Assembly: GCF_014879935.1 (NCBI RefSeq)
Contig: NZ_JACSRD010000176.1
Coordinates: 1 to 55,599 of the forward strand
Reading direction: 5' to 3'
Source: Prosthecobacter sp.
Lineage (GTDB): Bacteria; Verrucomicrobiota; Verrucomicrobiia; Verrucomicrobiales; Verrucomicrobiaceae
DNA length: 55,599 bases
A program made the translations under genes and the position numbers. Positions 39,208-48,501 of this stretch are shown here, one piece after another (position 1 is the first letter of the stretch; the number at the start of each line of letters is the position of its first letter). The notes under the pieces are model-generated. The model saw only the letters and a list, made by a program, of their open reading frames with translations, did no database searches and was not told where the DNA came from.

Positions 39208-40308
39208 ATGAAACCAGACCTCGCCAAATTTGAAAACGCGCTGCAACTCGGAGGCATTCGCACCGGCACGCTCGATTCGCCTGGCGCGGGCGGCGGTTGT
39301 GCGACGCGCGTGGCGTTTTTCGACACGGGCGCGGGTTTGCGTTTCACCGTCGCGCTGGATCGTGGCGGCGACATCGTGGACGCGAGCTTCAATCAGTTTG
39401 CGCTCGCCTGGCTCTCGCCGAATGGCCTCCTGCCGCCGAGTCCGGCGTATCACACGGGCATCGAGTGGCTGCGCGGCTGGGCGGGCGGACTGGTGACGAC
39501 TTGCGGCCCGGAATACATGGGCGGTCCGCGCGAGGAGGATGGCGTGAGGACCTCGCTGCATGGCCGCTATTCCGGTCAGCCTGCGCGGATCGAGACTTTG
39601 CGAAATCCAGATCCGCATTTTGGCCGTCACGAAATGGAACTCGGCCTCGTGATTCGCGACTCGCGCTTCTTCGGGCCGGTGTTCGAGATTCGTCGCACGA
39701 TCCGATGCACCCTTGGCGTGCCTGAGATTCACATCGAAGACGCTGTTACGAATCGCGGCGACATGCGCGCAGCGCATCACTGGCTCTACCATTGCAATCT
39801 CGGCTGGCCGCTGCTCGATCAGGGCGCGCGCTTTGTTTATCGCGGCAAGTCCGAATACTGGATCGTGCCTCCGCCGCCGGGGCAGGACATCGTGCAGCCG
39901 CTTTCTGCGGCGGCGATGAACAAGCTCAAGCGGGTGCCCGCTTCACTGCCCGAGCACGCGGGCATGGGCGAGCGCGGATTGATCGTGGACACGGCGGCGG
40001 AGCGCGATGGCTGGTGTCGCGTCGGCCTCATCAACGACAAGCTTAAGCTCGGCCTGGAGATCAGCTATCCGAAGAAGGCGCTGCCGCGCATGGCGAATTG
40101 GCAGCACTACGGTCCACGCGGCTCTTATGTCAGCGGCCTCGAACCGTTCTCCGGTTCCTTGCTGGGCAGCGCGCGTGACAAGCACAAGCTCGCGAAGCAG
40201 TTCGTCGAACCGGGCGAGACGAGAAACTACCAGCTCAAGCTCCGCGTGCTCGCGAGTGCCGGTGGTTTCGCCGCTCTGGGCAAATGCGACGGTCCCGTTC
40301 ATCCCTGA
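39208..40308 (+). CDS. DUF4432 family protein (aldose 1-epimerase-like)
   Basis: A 366-residue cytoplasmic protein of the galactose mutarotase-like fold. The family features are a beta-sandwich opening with LRFTVALDRGGDIVDASFNQ, then GGLVTTCGPEYMGGP, SLHGRYSGQPARIE with a conserved histidine, HHWLYHCNLGWPLLD with further histidines, and LPRMANWQHYGPRGSYVSGLEP with a glutamate expected at the active site. DUF4432 proteins are thought to act on sugars, possibly as mutarotases, but few have been assayed. It lies 25 bp after the SDR gene. The start at ATG 39208 removes a stretch that overlaps the SDR gene. Confidence 0.85.
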   Translation: MKPDLAKFENALQLGGIRTGTLDSPGAGGGCATRVAFFDTGAGLRFTVALDRGGDIVDASFNQFALAWLSPNGLLPPSPAYHTGIEWLRGWAGGLVTTCGPEYMGGPREEDGVRTSLHGRYSGQPARIETLRNPDPHFGRHEMELGLVIRDSRFFGPVFEIRRTIRCTLGVPEIHIEDAVTNRGDMRAAHHWLYHCNLGWPLLDQGARFVYRGKSEYWIVPPPPGQDIVQPLSAAAMNKLKRVPASLPEHAGMGERGLIVDTAAERDGWCRVGLINDKLKLGLEISYPKKALPRMANWQHYGPRGSYVSGLEPFSGSLLGSARDKHKLAKQFVEPGETRNYQLKLRVLASAGGFAALGKCDGPVHP

Positions 40309-40331
40309 TATCCACCCTTACTCATCACACC

Positions 40332-41330
40332 ATGAAAAAAGTGAAACACGGCATCCTCGGTCTCGGCTGGTTCGGCGAGAAGCATTGCGAAGCGCTTGCG
40401 GCGATTCCCAATGTCGAACTTTACGCGGTCTGCACGCGCAACTCCGAACGTCTGGCCGAAGTGGCAAAGAAGTTCGGCGCGAAGAAAATCTTCACCGACT
40501 ACCACGCGATGCTCGCCGATCCTGAACTGGAGTCCGTGAGCATCACCACGATGTGGGATCAGCATGCCGCGCCCGCCGTCGCTGCGCTTCAAGCCGGGAA
40601 GCATGTCTTTTTGGAGAAGCCGATGGCTTCGACTGTCGCTGACTGTGACGCGATCGTGAGCGCAGCCAACGCCGCGAAGGGCTTCCTCATGGTCGGCCAC
40701 ATCTGTCGCTTCAATCCACGCTACGCCGCCGCGAAGCAGGAGATCGAGGCGGGGAAGATCGGCAGGATCATTTCGATGTATGCGCGACGGAATCTGCCCG
40801 CGTGGGTCGGTGCATCGGTGCTCGACAAAATCGGCCCGATCATCGGCGATGGCGTGCATGACACTGACTTGATGTTCTGGTTCAGCGGCTCACGCGCCGT
40901 GTCCGCGTATGCGCAGACGGTGCAGTTCCGCCAGCACGCCAATCCCGACCTCGGCCACGTCATGTATCGGCTGGAGAGCGGCGCGTCGTGCATTTTGGAG
41001 TCCGTGTGGTGCCTGCCGGACACGACGCCGTTTCAAATCGACGAGCGTCTCGAAATTGTCGGCACTGAGGGCTCGATCTCGATTCACGACACGCATCCGA
41101 ATCTGATGATCGTGGACAGCAAAGGCACCCGCTGCCCCGACACGACCTACTGGCCCACGATCCACGGCCAACTGCGCGGCGCTTTGCGCGATGAACTCGC
41201 CTACTTTGTGAACTGCGTCGCCATCGGCGAGAAACCCACCGTCATCACGCCCGAGGAATCGCGCGAAGCTGTTCGCGCCTGCCTCGCCGCCGAAGAATCC
41301 GCCCGCACGGGTCAGGTGGTGAAAATTTGA
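40332..41330 (+). CDS. Cytoplasmic Gfo/Idh/MocA family oxidoreductase
   Basis: A 332-residue oxidoreductase without a signal peptide, unlike the other four family members here. The Rossmann motif is GILGLGWFGEKH and the intact EKP motif lies in HVFLEKPMAS. A later GDGVHDTDLMFWF carries the Asp and His usually involved in catalysis (the DxxxH-type pair), making this the most canonical enzyme of the group. It is similar in layout to inositol 2-dehydrogenase and related sugar dehydrogenases. Being cytoplasmic and next to SDR, VOC and DUF4432 genes, it is probably the internal NAD(P)-linked step. Confidence 0.88.
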   Translation: MKKVKHGILGLGWFGEKHCEALAAIPNVELYAVCTRNSERLAEVAKKFGAKKIFTDYHAMLADPELESVSITTMWDQHAAPAVAALQAGKHVFLEKPMASTVADCDAIVSAANAAKGFLMVGHICRFNPRYAAAKQEIEAGKIGRIISMYARRNLPAWVGASVLDKIGPIIGDGVHDTDLMFWFSGSRAVSAYAQTVQFRQHANPDLGHVMYRLESGASCILESVWCLPDTTPFQIDERLEIVGTEGSISIHDTHPNLMIVDSKGTRCPDTTYWPTIHGQLRGALRDELAYFVNCVAIGEKPTVITPEESREAVRACLAAEESARTGQVVKI

Positions 41331-41356
41331 AATCTCAACGCTCAAGAATTCTTTCC

Positions 41357-42463
41357 ATGAAACCGAATCGCCGCCTCCTTTTCATCCCGACGATCACGGC
41401 TGCCAGTTGCAGTCTCTTCTTGTCCATCGTGGCGCTTCATGCCGCCGAACCGGCCAAGGGTGAGGCGAAACGAGCGGACCTCGGTGGTGGCGTGACGCTG
41501 GAGGTCATCTTCATACCGCCCGGCGAATTCATGATGGGCAGCACGCCGGAGGAAAAGCAGTGGGCTACGGGAATCGAAGGTGGCGCGCAGCCAGGGACGA
41601 CGCGCGAGTCGTTCGAGGGCGAGCAACCGCGATTGACGCGCGTGAAGAACGGCTTCTGGATGGGCCGCACCGAGGTCAGCGTCGGACAGTTCCGGCGTTT
41701 CGTGGAAGAGTCCGGTTATGTGACCGATGCCGAAAAGCCCGGCGGAGAGACTCAGGTGTTCGATCCAGAATGGGATGGCTATCACGTCACGACGAAGGTC
41801 GTGCATCCGTGGAAATCAATGGCAGGCAAGAGCTGGCGTGATCCGAACTGGGGATTTCCGAACAAGGATGTCTTTCCCGTCGTGTGCGTGAGCTACAACG
41901 ACATGAAGGCGTTTTGCCAATGGCTGACACAACAGGAAAGCAAAGCAGGCCGTTTGCCAGACGGCCTCGAATACCGTCTGCCCACGGAGGCGGAGTGGGA
42001 GCATGGATGCCGTGGTGGGAGCAAGGAGAGCCGCTATTTCTGGTGGGGAAATGAGATCGAGGAAGGCGAAGGCCGTCTGAACATCTCCAGCATGGATGTC
42101 CTGCCGGGCCGCACGAAAGCATGGCCGCTCGCCAAGGTGCCGTGGAGCGATGGTTTTCCTTTCATCTCACCCGTGAATCACTATGGCGAAAAGGGCCGCA
42201 ATGGTTTCGGTCTGGCCGACATGTGCGGCGGCGTGTGGGAGTTTGTCATTGATCACTTCGACCCGAAGGGCGGGCACGAGGAGGTCTATTATGAAAATGC
42301 GGCACAACGCACCGTGTCACGCCCCGTGTGCCGGGGTGGAAACTACTTCGATGTTCCGGGAAACGCGCGCTGCGCCGTCCGGCTGGGAATCCGGAGCGTG
42401 ACCTATTCCGACTCCCGCGACGGCTTCCGCATCTGCCTGGGCCGGCCAGTGCCCGGGAAATAG
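41357..42463 (+). CDS. Secreted SUMF1-fold protein lacking the FGE active-site cysteines
   Basis: A 368-residue exported protein of the formylglycine-generating-enzyme (SUMF1) fold. A signal peptide (FIPTITAASCSLFLSIVALH) precedes GEFMMGSTPEEKQWA, then GFWMGRTEVSVGQFRRFVEE, YRLPTEAEWEHGCRGG, NGFGLADMCGGVWEFVID and the C-terminal GFRICLG. In true enzymes the RGG motif is followed by two cysteines (GGSYMCHRSYC in the human protein). Here the sequence is RGGNYFDVPGNA, with Asp and Ala at those positions. No sulfatase is encoded nearby. It is therefore probably not a sulfatase activator but a binding or structural member. Confidence 0.82.
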   Translation: MKPNRRLLFIPTITAASCSLFLSIVALHAAEPAKGEAKRADLGGGVTLEVIFIPPGEFMMGSTPEEKQWATGIEGGAQPGTTRESFEGEQPRLTRVKNGFWMGRTEVSVGQFRRFVEESGYVTDAEKPGGETQVFDPEWDGYHVTTKVVHPWKSMAGKSWRDPNWGFPNKDVFPVVCVSYNDMKAFCQWLTQQESKAGRLPDGLEYRLPTEAEWEHGCRGGSKESRYFWWGNEIEEGEGRLNISSMDVLPGRTKAWPLAKVPWSDGFPFISPVNHYGEKGRNGFGLADMCGGVWEFVIDHFDPKGGHEEVYYENAAQRTVSRPVCRGGNYFDVPGNARCAVRLGIRSVTYSDSRDGFRICLGRPVPGK

Positions 42464-42485
42464 CCTGCATTTCTGCACACACCTT

Positions 42486-45400
42486 ATGAAAAACCTGCTC
42501 CGCCTTCTTCTGTCACTGGCCTTCGTCGCCAGTGCTCACGCCGCCGACTGGCAGACGGTCCAAGTCCCCGGCAAACAAGATTTCACCGGCACCGCATGGC
42601 TGCGCGCCTGGGTGAAGGTGCATGACAGCTTCTTCGCGAAGCACGAGCGCAACTTGTTTGAAGAATCCGTCGGCGTGAACATCCGTGATCTCGCGGGCGC
42701 GCATGAAGTGTGGGTGAATGGGAGGAAGATCGGCACCGGCGGCGCATTTCCGCCGAACTACCAGAGCGCGGGAAGCACGCTCTTCCGCCACAAGGTTCCC
42801 GTCGGCACGCTGCGCAAGGGCGAGTGGAACGAAATCGCCATCCGAATGCATGTGACGTCCGGCCCTGGCGGCTTCCTCGGCGACGCGCCGTTCATCATGA
42901 ACTACGAGCAGGAATGCATCTTCGAGGGCGAATGGGAATTCCGCGCCGACGATGACTACAAGCCGGGCGACGCGCTCGCACAAAAACCCGCGCGCGCGGC
43001 GTTCGACAGTTTCCACGAGTCGCAACGCGTGCTGGGCCGCACCGAGCAGGTGCATGGGCCGAAGCTGCCGCCGACGGAATCCGCGGCGAAGATGAACGCC
43101 TTCGATGGTCTCAAGGTTGATCTCGTGCTGAACGATCCACAGATCGCGCAACCCTTTCATTTCAGCTTTGACGAGCGCGGGCGCATCTGGGTGGCGCAGA
43201 CGCGGCAGTATCCGTATCCAGCGGGCCTGACGATGCTGAGCCGCGACAAATACTACCGCGCGGTCTATGACAAGCAGCCCGTTGCGCCACCGAATCATGT
43301 TCACGGCGCGGACATCATCTCGGTCCACGAAGACACGGATGGCGACGGTGTTTACGACAAGCACAAGGTCTTCGCGGACGGCCTGAACATGGCAAATGCA
43401 GCCGTGCGCGGCCGCGGCGGCGTGTGGGTGATGCATGTGCCATATTTGATTTTCTATCCGGACCAGGACGGCGACGACGCGCCCGATGGTCCGCCCGTGA
43501 CGCATCTCTCCGGCTTCGGATTTGAAGACACGCACGCACAGGCAAACGGCCTCGCGTGGGGACTCGATGGCTGGCTTTACGGCTGCCAGGGCAGCGGCAC
43601 CTCCTGCCGCGTGCGCAGGCCCGGGCTCGATGCGCCGGATTCTCCCGGCGCGCATTTCGAGGGCTGCATGGTCTGGCGCTATCACCCGGAGACGCGCGCG
43701 TTTGAAATCTTCGCCGAAGGCGGGGGCAACACGTTTGGCGTCGAGATGGACGCGCAGGGCCGCGCCTACTCAGGCCACAACGGCGGCAACACGCGCGGCT
43801 GGCACTACATCCAGGGCGGCTTCTACCTCATGCAAGGCGTGACGCCCGGCAAGTTCGGCCCGCCGCGCAATCCGTATGCGTTTGGCGATCTGCCGATGAT
43901 GGCCACGACCGATCCCGTCGTGCGCTTCACGCACTTCGGCGCGTTCGCCGACGGCAGCGCGATGCCGCCGGCGCTTGCGGGCATGTTGTTCGCCATCGAT
44001 CCGCTGCACAATGAAGTCATCGCCAGCCAGCGCATCCCGCGCGGCTCGACGTTTGACACGAAGGATCACGGAGTGGTGGTGAAGAGCAGCGATGCTGCTT
44101 TCCGCCCCGTGTATATCGCGAACGCGCCCGACGGCTCGATGTTCGTCTCGGACATGTACGAGTTTTACATCGCGCACGGTCAGCATTACCAAAACCAGAT
44201 CGATCCCACGACCGGACGCATTTACCGAATCGCGGGCAAGGATGCAAAGCTCGAGGCGGACATCAATCTCGCCGCAAAGAGCACGGAGCAGCTTGTCGCG
44301 CTGCTCGGCCATCCGAACAAATGGCATCGCCACATCGCCGTGCGTTTGCTTGGCGAGCGCAAGGATCCGAAGGCCGCGCCCGCGTTGAAGGCTGTGATCG
44401 CGAAGGACGCCGGTCTTGCCGCACTCAATGCGCTGTGGGCGCTGCATCAATCCAGCGGCCTCGACGATGCGACGGCGGTGCTCGCGCTGAAGCATGTGAA
44501 TCCATCGGTGCGCTCGTGGGCCGCGCGTTTGCTCGGCGACGAATACGGCATCAACCGCAATCTCGGCCTGCCGCCCGCGCGCAAGGAAGCTCAATTGCTG
44601 CCGACCAATGTGTTCGATGCGCTCGTCGCGCAGGCCGCGGCGGAGAAGGATGCCGAGGTGCGCTCGCAGTTCGCCTGCACCGCGCGGCGCCTTGCCGACG
44701 TGCAGGCATTTCCGCTCGTCGGTGCCGTGATGGAGCACGACGAGGATGTGAACGATCCCTACATCCCGCTGCTCTGCTGGTGGGTGTTTGAGGCGCGCAT
44801 TCCGTCTGCCACCAGCGAGGTGATGGACGTTTTCAAAACGCGCGCGCTGTGGGACGAGCCGCTTGTGATGCAACAGGTGCTGCCGCGTGTCGTGCGTCGT
44901 TTTGCCGTGGATGGGAAACGGCGGGAGCTGCTGCTCATCGCGCAACTCCTCAAGCTCGCGCCGGGAAAGGAGCAAGCCGCGCAGTTGCTCAAGGGATTTG
45001 AAGAAGCGTATCGCGGACGCGCCATGACCGGTCTGCCCGAGGAGTTGATCGCCGCGATGGCTTCGTCCGGCGGTGCATCGCTCGCGATTCGTCTGCGGCA
45101 AAGCGATGCCGCCGCCGTGAAGGAGGCGCTCGCCATCGTTAGCGACGCCAAAGCGAAACCCGAAGACCGCCTGCTTTACGCGCGCAGCTTCGGCGAAGTG
45201 CGCAGCGCCGATGCCGTGCCGGTGCTGCTAAAGGCCGCCACCACGGATCGCAGCACGGAATTGCGCAAGGCCGCCTTTGCCTCGCTCAGCGCGTATGACC
45301 AGGACAGCATCGCCACAGGCACGATCGAGTCTTTGCCCAAGCTCCCGGAAGATGCGCGCGCGGCGGCCTTCACGCTGCTTTCGAGTCGCGCGAAGTGGAC

Positions 45401-46016
45401 GCAGTCGCTCATGGCAGGTTTGCAATCAGGCAAGCTCAGCCTCTCGCTCGTGCCGGGCGACATCGCGGATCATCTGCGCATGAACCGTGACAAAGCGATC
45501 AGCGAAGCGGCGGCGAAACTTTTCCCGAAAGCGACGACCACCGGCTACGATTTCAAGAAGAAGCTCGTGGACGTCGAGACGGCGTTGACGCGCGGCGCTG
45601 GCAATCCTTATCAAGGCGAGGCCACCTACATGCAGCGGTGCGCGAGCTGCCATAAACTCTTCTTTAAGGGCGGCGCCATCGGCCCCGAACTCACGACTTA
45701 TCAGCGCGACAATCTCGGCACCATGATCATCAGCATCGTGAATCCCAACGCCGAGATTCGCGAGGGCTTCCAGTTCATCACGATCGAGACGAAGGACGGC
45801 CGCAGCATCGGCGGCTTCCAGGTGGATCGCGACAATCAAGTCACCGTGCTGCGCGGGCTCGACGGCCAGGATGTGACACTCGGCGCACAGGACATCAAAG
45901 CCGTCACTCCCATGGGCCGCAGCCTCATGCCCGAAGGATTGCTCGAAGGGCTCAGCGAGCAGCAGCTCCGCGATTTCTTCGCCTACCTCCGCATCTCGCA
46001 TCCGATCACCAAGTAG
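42486..46016 (+). CDS. Secreted PVC-type haem dehydrogenase with N-terminal jelly-roll and HEAT repeats
   Basis: An 1176-residue exported redox protein. After a Sec signal (MKNLLRLLLSLAFVASAHA) comes a galactose-binding, glycosidase-like jelly roll (residues about 20-160: GTAWLRAWVKVHDSFFAKHE, GAHEVWVNGRKIGTGGAFPP). Next is the Pirellula/Verrucomicrobium-type putative dehydrogenase propeller (HFSFDERGRIWVAQTRQYPY, EDTDGDGVYDKHKVFADGLN), then HEAT repeats (WHRHIAVRLLGERKDPKAAP). The C-terminal haem domain has CASCH near residues 1052-1056, IGPELTTYQRDNL and SLMPEGLLEGLS, with a possible methionine ligand. The largest protein of the array, it is probably the entry-point sugar dehydrogenase, passing electrons to periplasmic cytochromes. 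Confidence 0.88.
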   Translation: MKNLLRLLLSLAFVASAHAADWQTVQVPGKQDFTGTAWLRAWVKVHDSFFAKHERNLFEESVGVNIRDLAGAHEVWVNGRKIGTGGAFPPNYQSAGSTLFRHKVPVGTLRKGEWNEIAIRMHVTSGPGGFLGDAPFIMNYEQECIFEGEWEFRADDDYKPGDALAQKPARAAFDSFHESQRVLGRTEQVHGPKLPPTESAAKMNAFDGLKVDLVLNDPQIAQPFHFSFDERGRIWVAQTRQYPYPAGLTMLSRDKYYRAVYDKQPVAPPNHVHGADIISVHEDTDGDGVYDKHKVFADGLNMANAAVRGRGGVWVMHVPYLIFYPDQDGDDAPDGPPVTHLSGFGFEDTHAQANGLAWGLDGWLYGCQGSGTSCRVRRPGLDAPDSPGAHFEGCMVWRYHPETRAFEIFAEGGGNTFGVEMDAQGRAYSGHNGGNTRGWHYIQGGFYLMQGVTPGKFGPPRNPYAFGDLPMMATTDPVVRFTHFGAFADGSAMPPALAGMLFAIDPLHNEVIASQRIPRGSTFDTKDHGVVVKSSDAAFRPVYIANAPDGSMFVSDMYEFYIAHGQHYQNQIDPTTGRIYRIAGKDAKLEADINLAAKSTEQLVALLGHPNKWHRHIAVRLLGERKDPKAAPALKAVIAKDAGLAALNALWALHQSSGLDDATAVLALKHVNPSVRSWAARLLGDEYGINRNLGLPPARKEAQLLPTNVFDALVAQAAAEKDAEVRSQFACTARRLADVQAFPLVGAVMEHDEDVNDPYIPLLCWWVFEARIPSATSEVMDVFKTRALWDEPLVMQQVLPRVVRRFAVDGKRRELLLIAQLLKLAPGKEQAAQLLKGFEEAYRGRAMTGLPEELIAAMASSGGASLAIRLRQSDAAAVKEALAIVSDAKAKPEDRLLYARSFGEVRSADAVPVLLKAATTDRSTELRKAAFASLSAYDQDSIATGTIESLPKLPEDARAAAFTLLSSRAKWTQSLMAGLQSGKLSLSLVPGDIADHLRMNRDKAISEAAAKLFPKATTTGYDFKKKLVDVETALTRGAGNPYQGEATYMQRCASCHKLFFKGGAIGPELTTYQRDNLGTMIISIVNPNAEIREGFQFITIETKDGRSIGGFQVDRDNQVTVLRGLDGQDVTLGAQDIKAVTPMGRSLMPEGLLEGLSEQQLRDFFAYLRISHPITK

Positions 46017-46026
46017 CTCAACAATC

Positions 46027-47076
46027 ATGAATACACTGCTCGACCGCCGCTCGTTTGTTTCCCGTTCCGCCGGTGCGCTCGCCGCGATGGCTGGCACTCC
46101 TCTGCTCGCTCAATCAGCGCCGCTGAAGCTCGGCATCATCTCTGCGGCGACGTATGCCCCCACTTACAATGACCCTGCCGCGCCGCGCATGCCCGGCTCG
46201 CATCACGGCACCGCGTTCTCCACCACGTTCAATGGTTGGGATGAGGAGAAGGCGAAGCAGCTCAAAGGCACCTTCGTCAAATCGGGCCGCAGGCTCGAAG
46301 GCGCACGCGTGGTGAAGATCTGGGATGTCGACAAAGCCGCCGCGCGCGCGCTGGCGGATGTCTGTGGCATCGAGACCGTGACCGACACGCCCGAGCAATG
46401 CTGCGATGGCGTGGATGCCGTGCTGATCGTCGATGACGGCAGCGGCGCGCAGTGGAAATGCGCGGAGCATCCACTGCGCAAAGGTGTGCCCACTTTCTGC
46501 GACAAACCGCTCGCCATGAACGCGCGCGAGGCCGCCGCAGTGGCAAAGCTCGCACGCGAGACCAAAACGCGCTTCATGTCCGCCAGCAGCCTGCGTTTCG
46601 TGCCCGACATCATCAAGCTGCGTGACGAACTGCCGCAACTCGGCGAGGTGCATCTCGCGAGCGTCATCTGCGGCAACGAACTCGTCTATTACGGCATCCA
46701 CGCGCTCTCGATGGCCTACGCCGTGCTTGGCAAGGGAGCCGTGAGCGCCATCAACGTCGGCAAGCCCGGCGCGAACATCGCGCGGCTGCGCTTTGGCGGG
46801 AAGCGCGATGTCGTGCTCATGGTCGCCGACAAGGAAGTGATGCGTGGCGGCTACCAGATCAATCTCTACGGCGAGAAGGGCTGGCGAACGATCACGCCCG
46901 ATTTGACGAACCTGTACGCCTACCTGCTGGAGGCATTCCTCGATCTCGTCATCACTGGCAAGGAAAGCGTGCCAATCGAGGAGGAGGTCGAGGTCATCGC
47001 CGCGCTCGAAGCCGCGAAACGCTCCCTCGAAATCGGACACGAGGTGAAGCTCAGCGAGGTGCTCGCGGACCTCTGA
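46027..47076 (+). CDS. Tat-exported Gfo/Idh/MocA-like oxidoreductase with an atypical N-terminus
   Basis: A 349-residue protein with a twin-arginine signal (LLDRRSFVSRSAGALAAMAG). The first strand reads LKLGIISAATYAPTYND, without the GxGxxG that holds NAD in the family. About 45 extra residues then precede the next strand (RVVKIWDVDKAAARALADVC). At the EKP position it has DKP (PTFCDKPLAM). The C-terminal domain is shorter than normal. The fold is clear, but cofactor binding is doubtful from sequence alone. It lies 10 bp after the haem dehydrogenase and 44 bp before another Gfo/Idh gene. A non-catalytic partner role is possible. Confidence 0.82.
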   Translation: MNTLLDRRSFVSRSAGALAAMAGTPLLAQSAPLKLGIISAATYAPTYNDPAAPRMPGSHHGTAFSTTFNGWDEEKAKQLKGTFVKSGRRLEGARVVKIWDVDKAAARALADVCGIETVTDTPEQCCDGVDAVLIVDDGSGAQWKCAEHPLRKGVPTFCDKPLAMNAREAAAVAKLARETKTRFMSASSLRFVPDIIKLRDELPQLGEVHLASVICGNELVYYGIHALSMAYAVLGKGAVSAINVGKPGANIARLRFGGKRDVVLMVADKEVMRGGYQINLYGEKGWRTITPDLTNLYAYLLEAFLDLVITGKESVPIEEEVEVIAALEAAKRSLEIGHEVKLSEVLADL

Positions 47077-47120
47077 TGATTTGATCCAGACAAACAATCC
47101 CATCCAACCCCAATCCAGCC

Positions 47121-48479
47121 ATGAACCCAACCAGCCAAGCCCATCTCACTCGCCGTGATTTTTTCCAGCAAAGCGGCAAAGCCGTCGCCGCATCCGCACT
47201 GGCCGGGATCGCGATACCGCACGTTCATGCAGCCGGCAGCAATACCATTCAGCTTGCCATTGTCGGCTGTGGCGGGCGTGGCAGCGGTGCCATTGCCAAT
47301 GCGATGGAGGCCGTCGGCAGCACCACAAAGCTCGTCGCCATGGCCGATCTGTATGACGACCGGTTGCAGCGGTCGCACACGGCTCTCTACGACAAGTTTC
47401 AAGAGCGCATTGACGTGCCCTCGGAGCGCCAGTTCATCGGCTTTGATGCCTTCAAGAAGGCCATCGACGTGCTCCGGCCCGGCTCGGGCGACATCGTTTT
47501 GCTCACCGGCTATGCGGGTTTCCGTCCGCAGCAGCTTGAGTATGCCGTGGAGCGTGGCGTGAATGTCTTCATGGAAAAATCCTTCGCCACCGACCCCGTT
47601 GGCGTGCGTCGCGTCATCGCCGCCGCCGAGACTGCTGAGAAAAAGGGCTTGAAGATCGCAGCGGGGCTCATGTGCCGTCATTCGCCGAACCGCGAGGAAC
47701 TCATCCGCCGCCTCCGCGCCGGTGAGCTGGGCGATCTGCAATACACCCGCGCCTACCGCATGGGACCGGTGGGGCCGCTCGGGCCGAAGCCTGCGGAGAA
47801 AAGCGAGCTGGAGTGGCAGTTGCGCAACTTCACAAAGTTCTACTGGGTCTGCGGCGGTCTTTGGGCGGAGATGGACATCCATCAGATCGACGAGCTTTGC
47901 TGGCTGCACGATGCGCTGCCCGTCTCCGCACAGGGTGTGTGCGGACGAGTCGCGAACAGCCAGGATTGCAGCCAGAACCTCGATGCCTTCAATGTCGAGT
48001 GGACCTTCCCCAACGGCACGCGGGCCATGCACACCGTGCGCTACATCTCGAACACTCAGAGCCAATTCGCCACCTATGTGCATGGCAGTAAGAAGGCCGT
48101 GCAGTTCTCCGGCAACACGCATGCCGCCGATGTGGAGATCTACAAAGACCAGAACACCAACCGCAGGAACATCGAATGGCGCGCGCCGAAGGAAAAGCAC
48201 ACCGTGTGGCAAAACCAATGGAATGACTTCCTGGAGGCGATCCGCACGAACAAGCCCTTTAACCAGGCAAAGCGTGCCGCGCATTCCAACCTCGCCGCCA
48301 TCATGGGCCGCGCCGCCATGCACATGGGACGCAGCGTGACATGGGAAGAGGCGCTCGCGTCGAAGTTCGAATGGTTCCCCGGCATCGATCAGCTCACATA
48401 TGAGAGCGAGCCGCCGATCAAGTCCGATGACAAAGGCCGCTACCCTGTGCCCGTGCCCGGTCAGTGGACGGAGATTTGA
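47121..48479 (+). CDS. Tat-exported Gfo/Idh/MocA family oxidoreductase
   Basis: A 452-residue exported oxidoreductase with a twin-arginine signal (HLTRRDFFQQSGKAVAASAL). The nucleotide motif is IVGCGGRGSGA. The EKP position reads MEKSFATD: Glu and Lys are kept but Pro is Ser. The C-terminal domain includes GGLWAEMDIHQIDELCWLHD with the Asp/His pair typical of catalysis and EEALASKFEWFPGIDQLTYE, as in many PVC members of about this length. It follows the atypical Gfo/Idh gene in the same operon, so the two may form a heteromer or successive steps. Substrate unknown. Confidence 0.88.
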   Translation: MNPTSQAHLTRRDFFQQSGKAVAASALAGIAIPHVHAAGSNTIQLAIVGCGGRGSGAIANAMEAVGSTTKLVAMADLYDDRLQRSHTALYDKFQERIDVPSERQFIGFDAFKKAIDVLRPGSGDIVLLTGYAGFRPQQLEYAVERGVNVFMEKSFATDPVGVRRVIAAAETAEKKGLKIAAGLMCRHSPNREELIRRLRAGELGDLQYTRAYRMGPVGPLGPKPAEKSELEWQLRNFTKFYWVCGGLWAEMDIHQIDELCWLHDALPVSAQGVCGRVANSQDCSQNLDAFNVEWTFPNGTRAMHTVRYISNTQSQFATYVHGSKKAVQFSGNTHAADVEIYKDQNTNRRNIEWRAPKEKHTVWQNQWNDFLEAIRTNKPFNQAKRAAHSNLAAIMGRAAMHMGRSVTWEEALASKFEWFPGIDQLTYESEPPIKSDDKGRYPVPVPGQWTEI

Positions 48480-48501
48480 TTGATCCAATCACCAACCATT
48501 C

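Noticed and set aside
41357-42463. Annotation as a formylglycine-generating enzyme (sulfatase activator)
   Set aside because: The two active-site cysteines after RGG are missing and no sulfatase is present in the window.
43770-45101. A 443-residue minus-strand frame inside the large haem dehydrogenase
   Set aside because: Arg/His/Leu-rich mirror peptide without domain features; the plus-strand gene is unambiguous.
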